Shown piece after piece: positions 25,773 through 34,973 of a DNA stretch of 64,000 nucleotides. A program made the translations under genes and the position numbers. Within the stretch, counting starts at the first letter, position 1. Each line of letters starts with the position of its first letter. Below the pieces are notes generated by a model. It made no database searches. It was not told the DNA's origin and saw nothing but the letters and a program-made list of their open reading frames with translations. Source of the stretch: Nakamurella flava (GTDB lineage Bacteria > Actinomycetota > Actinomycetes > Mycobacteriales > Nakamurellaceae); NCBI RefSeq assembly GCF_005298075.1, contig NZ_SZZH01000003.1, forward strand, positions 1 through 64,000, written 5' to 3'.

Positions 25773-26234
25773 TCACCCCGTGCGGGTCAGGGCGAGGATC
25801 CGCTCGGCGGCTGCCGGGTACCGCGCCGTCAGGTCCTCACGCCGGCCCATGGTGATCTGATCCCACTCGAACGGCGGGCTGACGATCGTGGTCACCAGGG
25901 TCCAGCGACCGGTCGACGACGAGCCCTGCCACCAACCGGCCGGCACCGTCAGCTGCGGGACCTGTCCGGCCCGCACGTCCGTCCCCATCAGGACCCGGTC
26001 GACCTCGCCGGACGGTCCGAGCAGCAGCAGGTCCAGCGGTGCCCCGGCCTGGTGGACATAGACCTCGTCCGCGGTGAGCCGGTGCAGTGCCGAGAAGTCG
26101 CCGTCGGCCAGCAGGAACAGGATGGCGCTGGCCGTGTCGTTGGCCCAGGTGCGCCGGAACAGCCCGCCCTCCTCGGGGAGCGGGGCGAGATCGAGGGCCG
26201 CGGCGAGGGTCGCTGGGTCGAGGTCGGCAGTCAT
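25773..26234 (-). CDS. Cupin protein of the DUF985 family
   Basis: 153 residues forming a single RmlC-like cupin. FSALHRLTADEVYVHQAGAPLDLLLL and QLTVPAGWWQGSS are the two family segments, close to the DUF985 pattern, with a possible metal-binding His in LHRL. Function is unknown for the family. I chose the ATG at 26234; the open frame runs upstream across the hairpin after trpB2 and lacks cupin similarity there. It lies in line between the TrpB2 and kynA genes but has its own gap on each side. Confidence 0.82.
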   Translation of the reverse strand: MTADLDPATLAAALDLAPLPEEGGLFRRTWANDTASAILFLLADGDFSALHRLTADEVYVHQAGAPLDLLLLGPSGEVDRVLMGTDVRAGQVPQLTVPAGWWQGSSSTGRWTLVTTIVSPPFEWDQITMGRREDLTARYPAAAERILALTRTG

Positions 26235-26261
26235 CGGGCGAGTGTGCCCGGGTATTCGCGC

Positions 26262-26320
26262 ATCGAGAAGACGCTTGTGCTGCGCTGTTCCGTCTTCGGC
26301 GCGGCACAAGCGTCCTGTCG
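26262..26320 (-). terminator. Large hairpin after trpB2
   Basis: An 11-bp perfect stem (26270-26280 with 26304-26314) is flanked by a further ATCGA/TCGAT pairing, with the loop in between. It lies 9 nt after the trpB2 stop on the minus strand. No U-run follows, so the terminator call rests on position and stem length. Confidence 0.5.
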
Positions 26321-26328
26321 ATGGGTGA

Positions 26329-27687
26329 TCAGGCCAGCGTGGGCACTCCGGCCAGGGCGGCCTGCAGCTCCGCGTCGGACAGCCCGGAGTCGACCATCTG
26401 CCCGCCCAGGTACGACTCGTAGGCGGCCAGGTCGAGCAGGCCGTGCCCGCAGAGTGCGGTGATGATGACCTTCTCCTCGCCGGACTCCTTGCAGGCCAGC
26501 GCTTCCCGCATCGCCGCGGCCAGGGCGTGGGTCGGCTCCGGCGCCGGCACGATGCCCTCGGTGCGGGCGAACTGGATGGCCGCGGCGAAGCACTCGGTCT
26601 GCTCGATCGCGATCGCTTCCATCAATCCCAGCTCGTAGACGTGCGAGATCAACGGGGCCATCCCGTGGTAGCGCAGCCCACCGGCGTGGATGCGGTCGGG
26701 CACGAAATCGTGGCCCAGGGTGTGCATCTTCATCAGCGGCGTGAACCCGGCGGTGTCGCCGAAGTCGTAGCGGTACTCGCCGCGGGTCAGCGACGGGCAG
26801 GACGCCGGTTCGACCGCGCGGATCACCGGGGACTGGCGGCCGGCCAGCTTCTCCCGGATGAACGGGAACGCCAGGCCGCCGAAGTTCGACCCGCCACCGG
26901 TGCATCCGATGACCAGGTCGGCACCCTTTTCACCGGCCATCTCGAGCTGCAGCAGCGCTTCCTCGCCGATCACGGTCTGGTGCAGCAGCACGTGGTTGAG
27001 CACCGACCCAAGGGCGTACTTGGTGTCCTCTCGTTGCGCGGCCACCTCGACCGCCTCGGAGATGGCGATGCCCAGTGAGCCCGAGTGGTCCTCCGGGAAC
27101 GCTCGTCCGGCCGCGGTCAACCGGGACGGCGAGCGGTGCACGGTGCCGCCGAACGTCTCGATCAGCGTGCGGCGGTAGGGCTTGGCGTCGTAGGACGCCC
27201 CGACCTGCCAGACCTCGCACTCCACGCCGAACAGCGAGGACGCGAAGGCCAGCGCCGTACCCCACTGGCCGGCGCCGGTCTCGGTGGTCAGCTTCTTCAC
27301 GCCGGCCTTGGCGTTGTAGTAGACCTGCGGCACGGCGGTGTTCGGCTTGTGCGAGCCGGCCGGCGAGACGCCTTCGTACTTGTAGTAGATCCGTGCCGGG
27401 GTGCCCAGCGCCTGCTCCAGCCGGTGCGCCCGGTAGAGCGGCGACGGCCGCCACAGCCGGTAGATGTCCTGCACCTCGTCCGGGATCGGGATGTACCGCT
27501 CGGTCGAGACCTCCTGCAGGATCAGGTCCATCGGGAACAACGGCGCGAGATCGTCCGGCCCGACGGGCTCGTGCGTGCCCGGGTGCAGCGGCGGGGGCGG
27601 CGGCTCGGGCAGGTCGGCGACGATGTTGTACCAGTTCGTCGGCATCTGGTCCTCGGACAGCAGGTACTTGTGCGTCTTGATCGTCAT
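26329..27687 (-). CDS. trpB2: TrpB-like tryptophan synthase beta subunit, TrpB2 type
   Basis: 452 residues, longer than the ~400 of classical TrpB, as is usual for TrpB2. [13 protein letters not shown] holds the PLP lysine, [10 protein letters not shown] carries the catalytic Glu, and [11 protein letters not shown] is the phosphate-binding loop. It would condense indole with serine. TrpB2 proteins often work without TrpA, and no trpA lies here. It sits upstream of the kynurenine genes, so the neighbourhood can both make and degrade tryptophan. The start at 27687 matches the family N-terminus; the extension upstream does not. Confidence 0.93.
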   Translation of the reverse strand: MTIKTHKYLLSEDQMPTNWYNIVADLPEPPPPPLHPGTHEPVGPDDLAPLFPMDLILQEVSTERYIPIPDEVQDIYRLWRPSPLYRAHRLEQALGTPARIYYKYEGVSPAGSHKPNTAVPQVYYNAKAGVKKLTTETGAGQWGTALAFASSLFGVECEVWQVGASYDAKPYRRTLIETFGGTVHRSPSRLTAAGRAFPEDHSGSLGIAISEAVEVAAQREDTKYALGSVLNHVLLHQTVIGEEALLQLEMAGEKGADLVIGCTGGGSNFGGLAFPFIREKLAGRQSPVIRAVEPASCPSLTRGEYRYDFGDTAGFTPLMKMHTLGHDFVPDRIHAGGLRYHGMAPLISHVYELGLMEAIAIEQTECFAAAIQFARTEGIVPAPEPTHALAAAMREALACKESGEEKVIITALCGHGLLDLAAYESYLGGQMVDSGLSDAELQAALAGVPTLA

Positions 27688-27797
27688 CGGGCACTCCCGT
27701 CCGGATTCGTCCCCCGGGGCTACCGTGCCCACGGGTCTGGGCATGGTGCCACGCCGGGCGCTTGGCCGGTGTCGCATCCGTACGGCAGGGTCGGGCG

Positions 27798-28406
27798 GTG
27801 ACCACCTCGCCGTCGACCGTTCCCGGGGCGCTGTTGCTGACCCCCGGGGCCGGGGCCGGCCGCGACCACCACACGCTCGTCGCGGTCGGGCAGGCCGTCG
27901 CCCCGCTGCCGTGTGAACGGTTCGATTTCCCCTACCGGCAGGCCGGCAAGCGGATGCCCGACAAGCCGCCGGTGGCGATCGCGGCCCTGCGGGACGGCGC
28001 GGCCGCGTTCACGTCCCGGGTGGGTGTCGCCCCCGAGTCCCTGGTCCTGGGCGGTCGGTCCTACGGCGGTCGCATGTGCTCCATGGCCGTCGCCGAGGGG
28101 CTCCCGGCTGCCGGTCTCGTGCTGCTGAGCTACCCGCTGCATCCGCCGGGCAAGCCCGATCGACTGCGGGTCGAGCACTTCGGTGACATCACCGTTCCGG
28201 TTCTCTTCGTCGGGGGGACTGCCGACCCCTTCGGGTCACCCGAGGAGTTCGCCGCCCACCTGCCGGCCATCGCCGGGCCGGTGACCACGGTCTGGCTGCC
28301 GGGCGGTCACGACCAGCGGCGTTCCGATCCTGCCGTATGCGCGGCGGTGCGGGAGTGGCTGACCGCTCTGGGTGGCGCGGTCGGGTCCACCGAAACGAAG
28401 GACTGA
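27798..28406 (+). CDS. Alpha/beta hydrolase (KANL3/Tex30-like)
   Basis: 202 residues from a GTG at 27798. [25 protein letters not shown], then [13 protein letters not shown] with the nucleophile Ser, and [13 protein letters not shown] with the acid, match the small cytosolic hydrolase group that includes the KANL3/Tex30 domain. The catalytic His is in GGHDQR. The substrate is unknown. The gene is divergent from trpB2 and ends 50 nt before the YihY-type gene. A TTG at 27762 would add 12 residues without similarity. Confidence 0.83.
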   Translation: MTTSPSTVPGALLLTPGAGAGRDHHTLVAVGQAVAPLPCERFDFPYRQAGKRMPDKPPVAIAALRDGAAAFTSRVGVAPESLVLGGRSYGGRMCSMAVAEGLPAAGLVLLSYPLHPPGKPDRLRVEHFGDITVPVLFVGGTADPFGSPEEFAAHLPAIAGPVTTVWLPGGHDQRRSDPAVCAAVREWLTALGGAVGSTETKD

Positions 28407-28456
28407 CAGCACACCGTCATGTCGCGGACACTTTGTGTGACAGACGGGGGTGTCGG

Positions 28457-29662
28457 ATGGCGGAGAACACGGCAGCGCGGCAGGGGACGGGCGGCGAGCC
28501 GCACGGGCAGCCGCTGGAACAGTCCATGGTCGGCGAGCAGGTCGCCGTGCTGCGGCGTTCGTGGAAGTACATCGCCCGCAAGACCGTGCGCGAGTTCGGC
28601 AAGGACCAGTGCATCGACTCCGCGGCGGCCCTGACGTTCTACGCCGTCCTCGCGATCTTCCCGGCCACCCTGGCCGTCATCTCCCTGCTGCACGTCGTCG
28701 GCCAGGGCCGGACCACCGCCGACGCCATGCTCGACATCGCCGACAGCCTCGGGCCGGCGGACATGGCCGCCACCCTGCGACAGCCCATCGAGGCGATGAC
28801 GACCGCCCCGGCGGCCGGCTGGGGACTGGTGGTCGGCCTGGCCGGTGCGCTGTGGTCGGCCTCGGGATACGTCGGTGCCTTCGGCCGGGCGATGAACCAC
28901 ATCTACGAGGTCCACGAGGGCCGGCCGTTCTGGAAGCTCCGCCCGACGATGCTGCTCGTCACCCTCGTCGCGGTGGTGCTCATCGGGCTCGTCGGCCTCG
29001 GGCTGGTCATCACCGGACCGGTCGCCCGCGCCGTGGGCGAGACCATCGGACTGCGCGACACCACTGTCACCCTGTGGAACGTGGCCAAATGGCCGGTCAT
29101 CCTGGCGATGATCGTCGTCGTGGTCGCCCTGCTCTACTGGGCCACCCCCAACATCCGGCACAGCAAATTCCGGTGGATCACCGCCGGTTCGGTGCTCGCG
29201 ATCCTCACCTGGGTTGCCGCGTCCCTGCTGTTGGCCTTGTACGTCAGTAAGTTCGCCAACTACGACAAGACCTACGGCTCGCTCGCCGGCGTCGTCGTGT
29301 TCCTGATCTGGTTGTACGTCACGAACATCGCGCTGCTGTTCGGCGCCGAGGTCGACGCCGAGATCGAACGCGGCCGCGAACTGCAGGCCGGCCTGCCGGC
29401 CGAGGACACCCTGCAGCTGCCACCCCGCGATGTCCGGGCCACGGAGAAGAAGGCCGCCCAGCTGGCGCGCGACGTCGAACTCGGTCGGGCCCTGCGCGAA
29501 CAGAGCTCCGTAGGGGGTGCCGACCCGGCCCCCGAGAGCCTCGTCGCGAACCGGCGGGCCTGGGGCGCCGGCCGGGGCAGCGCCGCCGACGTCATCGGAG
29601 TGGCCGCTGGTCCGGACGGCCCGGCACCGGATCGCAGTGCGGGGGTTTCACCGCGCGGCTGA
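28457..29662 (+). CDS. YihY/BrkB family membrane protein
   Basis: 401 residues with about six membrane helices between residues ~45 and ~300. DSAAALTFYAVLAIFPATLAV is the conserved first helix, and TYGSLAGVVVFLIWLYVTNIALLFGAEVDAEIER is the end of the YihY domain. A hydrophilic tail of about 100 residues follows. The domain was once named ribonuclease BN, an assignment known to be wrong; the function is unclear and possibly lipid or solute transport. The start at 28457 was chosen because the longer open frame overlaps the upstream hydrolase gene. Confidence 0.9.
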   Translation: MAENTAARQGTGGEPHGQPLEQSMVGEQVAVLRRSWKYIARKTVREFGKDQCIDSAAALTFYAVLAIFPATLAVISLLHVVGQGRTTADAMLDIADSLGPADMAATLRQPIEAMTTAPAAGWGLVVGLAGALWSASGYVGAFGRAMNHIYEVHEGRPFWKLRPTMLLVTLVAVVLIGLVGLGLVITGPVARAVGETIGLRDTTVTLWNVAKWPVILAMIVVVVALLYWATPNIRHSKFRWITAGSVLAILTWVAASLLLALYVSKFANYDKTYGSLAGVVVFLIWLYVTNIALLFGAEVDAEIERGRELQAGLPAEDTLQLPPRDVRATEKKAAQLARDVELGRALREQSSVGGADPAPESLVANRRAWGAGRGSAADVIGVAAGPDGPAPDRSAGVSPRG

Positions 29663-29815
29663 ACGCACACTCTCCGAGACGCGTGCTGCGCCCCCGCACA
29701 CCCTTCCGAAACAGCGCGGTGAGATGGTGGGGTCGACACTTGACGTCGATGACTGGTGCTCAGCGTGCGTCCGAGTGGGCGTCGAGCGCGGGCACCGCGA
29801 TCAGGGAGGCACGCC

Positions 29816-31195
29816 ATGCCCGACAGGGCTGACGCACTCGTTCTCTTCGGGGCCACCGGAGACCTGGCCCGTAAGAAGCTCATCCCGGCCATCTACCAGC
29901 TGACCGCGGCCGGCCGGCTGGGTGTGCCGGTGGTCGGGGTGGCCCGCAGCGTCTGGGACGACGAACAGCTGCGCACCCACGTCCGTGAGGTGCTGGGCGC
30001 CCGCAAGGACACCACCGACGGCGCGGTGACCGGCGAACTCGTCGACAACATGTCGATGATCAGCGGCGACTACAGCGACCCGGAGACCTACCGCGCGCTG
30101 GCCGCCCGGCTGGCGGACGCCCAGCGTCCCGTGTTCTACCTGGCCGTGCCGCCGTCGGTGTTCGGCGACGTCGTCGGCGGGCTGGCCAGCGTCGGGCTGG
30201 CCAAGCGGGGGCGGGTCATCGTCGAGAAGCCCTTCGGCCGGGACGCGAAGACCGCGGCCGAGCTCAACAACTGCCTGTCGGCCGCGTTCGACCAGCGCGA
30301 CATCTTCCGCATCGACCACTACCTGGGGAAGGAGTCGGTCGAAGGGCTGCTGGTCTTCCGTTTCGCCAACTCGTTCCTCGAGCCGTTCTGGAACCGCAAC
30401 TACATCGCCAACGTGCAGGTCACCATGGCCGAGCGGTTCGGCACCCAGGGCCGGGCCGGCTTCTACGACGGCGTCGGCGCCGTCCGCGACGTGCTGCAGA
30501 ACCACCTCCTGCAGGTCGTCGCGCTGCTGGCCATGGAGCCGCCCATCGCGCAGGATGCGGACGCCTACCGCGACGAGGAACTCAAGGTCCTCAAGCAGAT
30601 CGCGCCGATCGACCCGGCCCAGACCGTCCGCGGCCAGTACGTCGGTTACCTGGACGAACCCGGGGTGCGGCCCGACTCCACCACCGAGACGTTCGTGTCC
30701 ACCACCCTGGCCATCGAGTCCTGGCGGTGGGCCGGGGTGCCGTTCCACGTCCGGGTCGGCAAGAACATGCCGGGCAACGCCACCGAGGCCGTCGTCGAGC
30801 TGCGGCGCCCGCCGCGGCTGCTGTTCGCCGGCCGCGACGCCGCCGAACCCGCGCCCGGCCTGATGCGCTTCCGCCTCGGCCACGACGACGGCGTCACGAT
30901 GACGGTGCAGACCAAGGCGCCCGGGTCGCGGACCATCGCCCAGCCGGTCGACCTCAAGGTCGACTTCGAGACCGCCCTCGGCTACCGGCAGGAAGCCTAC
31001 GAGCGGCTACTCGACGACGCCCTGGACGGGCACCGCCACCGCTTCGCCCGCGAGGACACCATCCAGCAGGAGTGGCGCATCGTCGAACCCATCCTCGACA
31101 TGGACACCCGGCCGGTCCCGTACTACAAGGGCACCTGGGGCCCGGACTCCTCCGCCATCAAGTCCTGGCACCCGGTCGGTCTGCAGACGGGCTGA
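29816..31195 (+). CDS. zwf: Glucose-6-phosphate dehydrogenase
   Basis: 459 residues. [11 protein letters not shown] (11-21) binds NADP, EKPFG (137-141) and RIDHYLGKE (165-173) are the conserved substrate and catalytic segments, the latter holding the catalytic His and Lys. It oxidises glucose 6-phosphate to the lactone at the entrance of the pentose phosphate pathway. GGGAGG stands 6 nt before the ATG. No opcA, pgl, tal or tkt gene lies beside it, unlike the usual actinobacterial zwf cluster, so this may be a second copy. Confidence 0.97.
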   Translation: MPDRADALVLFGATGDLARKKLIPAIYQLTAAGRLGVPVVGVARSVWDDEQLRTHVREVLGARKDTTDGAVTGELVDNMSMISGDYSDPETYRALAARLADAQRPVFYLAVPPSVFGDVVGGLASVGLAKRGRVIVEKPFGRDAKTAAELNNCLSAAFDQRDIFRIDHYLGKESVEGLLVFRFANSFLEPFWNRNYIANVQVTMAERFGTQGRAGFYDGVGAVRDVLQNHLLQVVALLAMEPPIAQDADAYRDEELKVLKQIAPIDPAQTVRGQYVGYLDEPGVRPDSTTETFVSTTLAIESWRWAGVPFHVRVGKNMPGNATEAVVELRRPPRLLFAGRDAAEPAPGLMRFRLGHDDGVTMTVQTKAPGSRTIAQPVDLKVDFETALGYRQEAYERLLDDALDGHRHRFAREDTIQQEWRIVEPILDMDTRPVPYYKGTWGPDSSAIKSWHPVGLQTG

Positions 31196-31210
31196 CCCCT
31201 ATCCGGTCCA

Positions 31211-31246
31211 CGAACGGCGGCGGAGCACACGCTCCGCCGCCGTTCG
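31211..31246 (+). terminator. Hairpin terminator after zwf
   Basis: A perfect 16-bp stem (31211-31226 with 31231-31246) and 4-nt loop, 15 nt after the zwf stop. It lacks a U-run. The remaining bases to 31473 hold only a possible promoter-like CATAAT near 31382 and nothing else I recognise. Confidence 0.75.
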
Positions 31247-31473
31247 CATACCCCGGGACGGTGACACGTCCCCCGGAAGCGGTGAAGGGCGGGCGCGGGG
31301 ATCGGGCGGTTGCGTGATGTGGTCGGGATCGCATGTTCCCAAGACCACAGGCAAGATCACCGACGACGCTCTGACCTGGTGACATAATCGATTCAGACGG
31401 TGTGACCGGGACATCGAAGATCCCAGCCGTCAGAGCGCAATGACGCCTCGCACCGAGTATTCGGAGGCATCCC

Positions 31474-31680
31474 ATGTCCGTCATCACCGCCAAGTTCGCC
31501 GCCGCCCGTGAGTTCGTCGCGGAGCACCGCGCCGCCGCCGCCCGTCGTCGGGTCCTCGAGGCCGAACTGGCCGCCTTCTCGACCCCGGCCGATCGCCTGG
31601 AGATCGAGGCCATCGTGAGCCGTTACCCCGACGAGGAGACCCGCGAGGTCCGCGACATCCTCGACCGTCAGTTCGTCTGA
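31474..31680 (+). CDS. Small helical protein of unknown function
   Basis: 68 residues, almost certainly two or three helices: an Ala/Arg-rich first helix (KFAAAREFVAEHRAAAARRRVLEAEL), a turn at STPADR, and a second helix ending in EVRDILDRQFV. GGAGG stands 6 nt before the ATG. I have the impression of similar short proteins in other actinobacteria, but no function is known to me. It is monocistronic, framed by hairpins on both sides. The region upstream is long enough for a regulated promoter. Confidence 0.78.
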   Translation: MSVITAKFAAAREFVAEHRAAAARRRVLEAELAAFSTPADRLEIEAIVSRYPDEETREVRDILDRQFV

Positions 31681-31707
31681 CCCCCACAGCCACTCTCCTG
31701 CCGGCAC

Positions 31708-31750
31708 CGGCCCCGCTCCCGTCGTCACGACGGGAGCGGGGCCGTTGTCG
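31708..31750 (+). terminator. Terminator between the 68-residue gene and ilvD
   Basis: A 16-17-bp GC-rich stem (31708-31724 with 31728-31744) with a 3-5-nt loop, followed by TTGTCGTTG. It can serve both converging genes. Confidence 0.8.
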
Positions 31751-31819
31751 TTGCGGCCGGTACGACCTGGACAGGTCTGGGACGGACGCTCGGCCCCTTC
31801 GCGGGAACGGACGGGCGGC

Positions 31820-33682
31820 TCACGCCCGGACGGGAGCGCGGTCGAGTCGCTCGACGTCCCGGGCGGCGCCCTGGTCGGCCGACAGGGCCATAGCGGCGTA
31901 CGCGCGCAGGGCCGCCGACACCGGACGCACCCGATCACGCGGGCGGTAACCGTCGCCCGCTACCAGGGCGGCCCGGCGGGCCCGCAGTTCGGCCTCCGGC
32001 ACCTCCAGCTCCAGGGACCGGGCGCGGACGTCGATGGTGACGATGTCGCCGTCCTGCACCAGGGCGATCGGACCGCCGGCGGCCGCCTCGGGGGAGACGT
32101 GACCGATGGACAACCCGGACGTACCGCCGGAGAAGCGGCCGTCGGTGATCAGAGCACAGGCAGCGCCCAGGCCCTGGCCCTTGAGGAACGAGGTGGGGTA
32201 CAGCATCTCCTGCATCCCGGGCCCACCCCGGGGGCCTTCGTAGCGGATGACCACGACGTCGCCGGCCCGCACCCGCTTGCCCAGGATCGCCTCGACCGCG
32301 TCCTCCTGCGACTCCACCACCACGGCCGGTCCGCGGAAGGTGAGGATGCGGTCGTCCACGCCCGCGGTCTTCACCACGGCCCCGTCGGGAGCCAGGCTGC
32401 CGCGCAGTACCGCCAGGCCACCGTCCGCGGAGTAGGCGTGTTCCACGTCCCGGATGACGCCGGCGGCGGCGTCGATGTCCAGGCTCGCCCACCGCTCGGA
32501 TTGCGAGAACGCCGTGGCCGAGCGTCGACCGCCGGGGGCGGCGTGGAACAACTCGACCGCCTCCGCCGTGGAGGTGCCGCCGCGGACATCCCAATCGGCC
32601 AGCCACCCGGCCAGCGAGTCGGCGTGCACCGCGTGCACGTTCTCGTCGAGCAGTCCGGCCCGCCAGAGCTCGCCCAGCAGGGCCGGCACTCCGCCGGCCC
32701 GGTGCACGTCCTCGACCAGGGCCGCGCCGTTCGGGGCGACCTTGGCCAGGCACGGCACCCGGCGGGAGAGGGCGTCGATGTCTGTCAGGTCGTACTCGAC
32801 GCCGCCCTCCCGGGCGGCGGCCAGCAGGTGCAGGATCGTGTTGGTGGACCCGCCCATCGCGATGTCCAGGGCCATCGCGTTGCCGAACGCGGCCCGGGTG
32901 GCGATCGCCCGGGGCAGCACGGTGGCGTCATCGCCGTCGTAGTAGCGGTGGGCGAGGTGCACGGCCGTCGCGCCGGCCTTCTCGTACAGGTTCCGGCGGG
33001 CGGTGTGGGTGGCCAGCGTCGAGCCGTTGCCGGGCAGGGCGAGGCCCAGCGCCTCGGTGAGGAAGTTCATCGAGTTGGCGGTGAACATCCCCGAGCAGGA
33101 ACCGCAGGTGGGACAGGCGTTCTCCTCGATCCGGTCGAGATCGGCGTCGGAGACCGCGTCGTTCGCCGAGTCGGCGATGGCCGAGATAAGGTCCAGTTTC
33201 CGCACGGTGCCGTCGACCAGGACGGTGCGCCCGCCCTCCATCGGACCCCCGGAGACGAACACCGTGGGGATGTTCAGCCGTAGCGCGGCCAGCAGCATGC
33301 CCGGGGTGATCTTGTCGCAGTTGGAGACGCAGACCAACGCATCGGCGCAGTGCGCGTTGACCATGTACTCGACGGAGTCGGCGATGAGTTCGCGGGAGGG
33401 CAGCGAGTAGAGCATCCCGCCGTGGCCCATCGCGATGCCGTCGTCGACGGCGATGGTGTTGAACTCCCGCGCGATCCCGCCGGCCGCCTGGACGGCCGCG
33501 CTCACCACCCGGCCGACCGGCTGCAGGTGGGTGTGGCCGGGCACGAATTCGGTGAAGCTGTTGGCCACCGCGACGATCGGCTTGCCGAAGTCCTCGCGGG
33601 CGACGCCGGCGGCGCGCAGCAACGCGCGGGCGCCGGCCATGTTGCGGCCATGGGTGACGGTGCGGGAGCGCAGGGCAGGCAT
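31820..33682 (-). CDS. ilvD: Dihydroxy-acid dehydratase
   Basis: 620 residues. Iron-sulfur cysteines are visible in [13 protein letters not shown] and [17 protein letters not shown], and the N-terminal [17 protein letters not shown] is the family opening. It dehydrates dihydroxy acids in isoleucine and valine synthesis. I start at the ATG 33682, matching the usual MPxxRS start of the family; an ATG three codons upstream (33691) is possible. It stands alone, divergent from a helix-turn-helix regulator, with a palindrome in the gap. Confidence 0.96.
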   Translation of the reverse strand: MPALRSRTVTHGRNMAGARALLRAAGVAREDFGKPIVAVANSFTEFVPGHTHLQPVGRVVSAAVQAAGGIAREFNTIAVDDGIAMGHGGMLYSLPSRELIADSVEYMVNAHCADALVCVSNCDKITPGMLLAALRLNIPTVFVSGGPMEGGRTVLVDGTVRKLDLISAIADSANDAVSDADLDRIEENACPTCGSCSGMFTANSMNFLTEALGLALPGNGSTLATHTARRNLYEKAGATAVHLAHRYYDGDDATVLPRAIATRAAFGNAMALDIAMGGSTNTILHLLAAAREGGVEYDLTDIDALSRRVPCLAKVAPNGAALVEDVHRAGGVPALLGELWRAGLLDENVHAVHADSLAGWLADWDVRGGTSTAEAVELFHAAPGGRRSATAFSQSERWASLDIDAAAGVIRDVEHAYSADGGLAVLRGSLAPDGAVVKTAGVDDRILTFRGPAVVVESQEDAVEAILGKRVRAGDVVVIRYEGPRGGPGMQEMLYPTSFLKGQGLGAACALITDGRFSGGTSGLSIGHVSPEAAAGGPIALVQDGDIVTIDVRARSLELEVPEAELRARRAALVAGDGYRPRDRVRPVSAALRAYAAMALSADQGAARDVERLDRAPVRA

Positions 33683-33733
33683 GCGTTCCATCGTGCGGAC
33701 GCCGGCGGAGTGCAGGAAGACGGCGCCGATACT

Positions 33734-33748
33734 GGTAGTGGCACTACC
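33734..33748. promoter_or_regulatory. Palindrome between ilvD and the HTH regulator
   Basis: A perfect 15-bp palindrome, GGTAGTG-G-CACTACC, lies 51 nt from the ilvD start and 73 nt from the regulator start. Its position suggests an operator, probably for the adjacent regulator. Confidence 0.45.
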
Positions 33749-33821
33749 CGTCGGGGTCTATGCCTGGTCCGGCGGCGCCCGCGGGTCCGTTGCCGCGAGG
33801 CTCGCCGAGAGAGGATCGCCG

Positions 33822-34619
33822 ATGGCTGAGGAGGACGCCGACCGGCGCCGGGAGCTCGGCCGGTTCCTGCGGTCCCGCCGTGAGCAGGCGATCCGGGCCG
33901 ACCACGGGCTGCCGCCGATCGGCCGGTCCCGGGACCGTGGGCTGCGGCGCGAGGAGGTCGCCGTTCTCGCCGGGGTCAGCGTCACCTGGTACACGTGGGT
34001 CGAGCAGGGCCGGCCCATCCGGCCGTCGCAGTCGGTGCTGGACGCCGTGGCCCGAGCCCTCCGGCTCACCCGCGCCGAGCACGAGTTCGTGGTGTCGCTC
34101 GCCGGTCCGGGACTGTCCGCTCCGGACCGGACGACGGCGGTCGAGGACGCGCCGCCACACCTGCAGCGGCTGCTCGACGCGCTCGACCCGAACCCGGCGT
34201 TCGCGCTCGCCCCCGACTGGGGCATCGCCGGGTGGAACGCCGGCTACCAGCACCTCTACCCGAACGTCGCCGCAGTGCCGAGGCCGGACCGCAACCTGCT
34301 GTGGGCGGTGTTCACCGATCCGACCGTGCGCCAACTGCTACCCGACTGGGGTGAGACCAGCCGGCAGTTCCTCGGGGAGTTCCGGGCCGAGACCGGTGGT
34401 CGGTCCGGCGATCCGGCCGTGCGCGCGCTCGTCGAGCGGCTGTCCGCGGTCAGTCCGGAGTTCCGGGATGCCTGGGACCGGTACGACGTCCGCGGCTTCG
34501 CGTCCCGGGAACGGCGGTTCCGGACGGCGGACGGCGGCACGGCCCGCTTCGAGCACCACCAGCTCACCCCGACCGACCATCCCGACCTGCGGCTGGTCGT
34601 CTACACCCGGCTGCCGTGA
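33822..34619 (+). CDS. XRE-type regulator with MmyB-like ligand domain
   Basis: 265 residues. An N-terminal helix-turn-helix (RELGRFLRSRREQA, then RGLRREEVAVLAGVSVTWYTWVEQGRPIRPSQSVLDAVARAL) is followed from about residue 100 by the MmyB-type ligand domain: LDALDPNPAFALAPDWGIAGWNAGYQHLYP. Family members usually regulate a neighbouring oxidoreductase. No such gene is adjacent here, where the neighbours are ilvD and an acidic small protein. GAGAGGA lies 6 nt before the chosen ATG. Confidence 0.9.
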   Translation: MAEEDADRRRELGRFLRSRREQAIRADHGLPPIGRSRDRGLRREEVAVLAGVSVTWYTWVEQGRPIRPSQSVLDAVARALRLTRAEHEFVVSLAGPGLSAPDRTTAVEDAPPHLQRLLDALDPNPAFALAPDWGIAGWNAGYQHLYPNVAAVPRPDRNLLWAVFTDPTVRQLLPDWGETSRQFLGEFRAETGGRSGDPAVRALVERLSAVSPEFRDAWDRYDVRGFASRERRFRTADGGTARFEHHQLTPTDHPDLRLVVYTRLP

Positions 34620-34703
34620 CGCCCCGCCAGCGGGGTCGCGTGTGATCACCCAGCGGCCGGGTACTGGCCGGGCGACTGATCAACGAACCGTGGAGGGTGC
34701 GCC

Positions 34704-34874
34704 ATGACTGAACCGGACCGAACTCCCGACGCCTCCGACGCCGCGGAAGAACGCGCCGGCGCGACCGAGGACTACGGCGGGGTGCCGATCAGCGACGAGG
34801 AGCTGTCGGAGGTCTGGCAGGCCCCCGATGCCTCCGCCGACGCGGGTGAACCGGGTTCGGAGCCCTCGTCCTGA
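34704..34874 (+). CDS. Small acidic protein of unknown function
   Basis: 56 residues, ATG preceded by GGAGGG about 7 nt upstream. The protein is strongly acidic with Asp, Glu, Ala and Pro dominating, and one conserved-looking core, GVPISDEELSEVWQAP, that could form a short helix. There is no signal peptide or membrane segment, so it may be intrinsically disordered. Its good ribosome-binding site and codon positions rich in G/C support it being real. Confidence 0.6.
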   Translation: MTEPDRTPDASDAAEERAGATEDYGGVPISDEELSEVWQAPDASADAGEPGSEPSS

Positions 34875-34973
34875 GGTGACCGCCTCGGCTGGCCGTCGGA
34901 GCGTCTTTCGCCCGGCGGCCAGCTGTCCGTATTCACCCTGGTCGGCACGAAGGTCATCGGCTGTACTGCTCGG

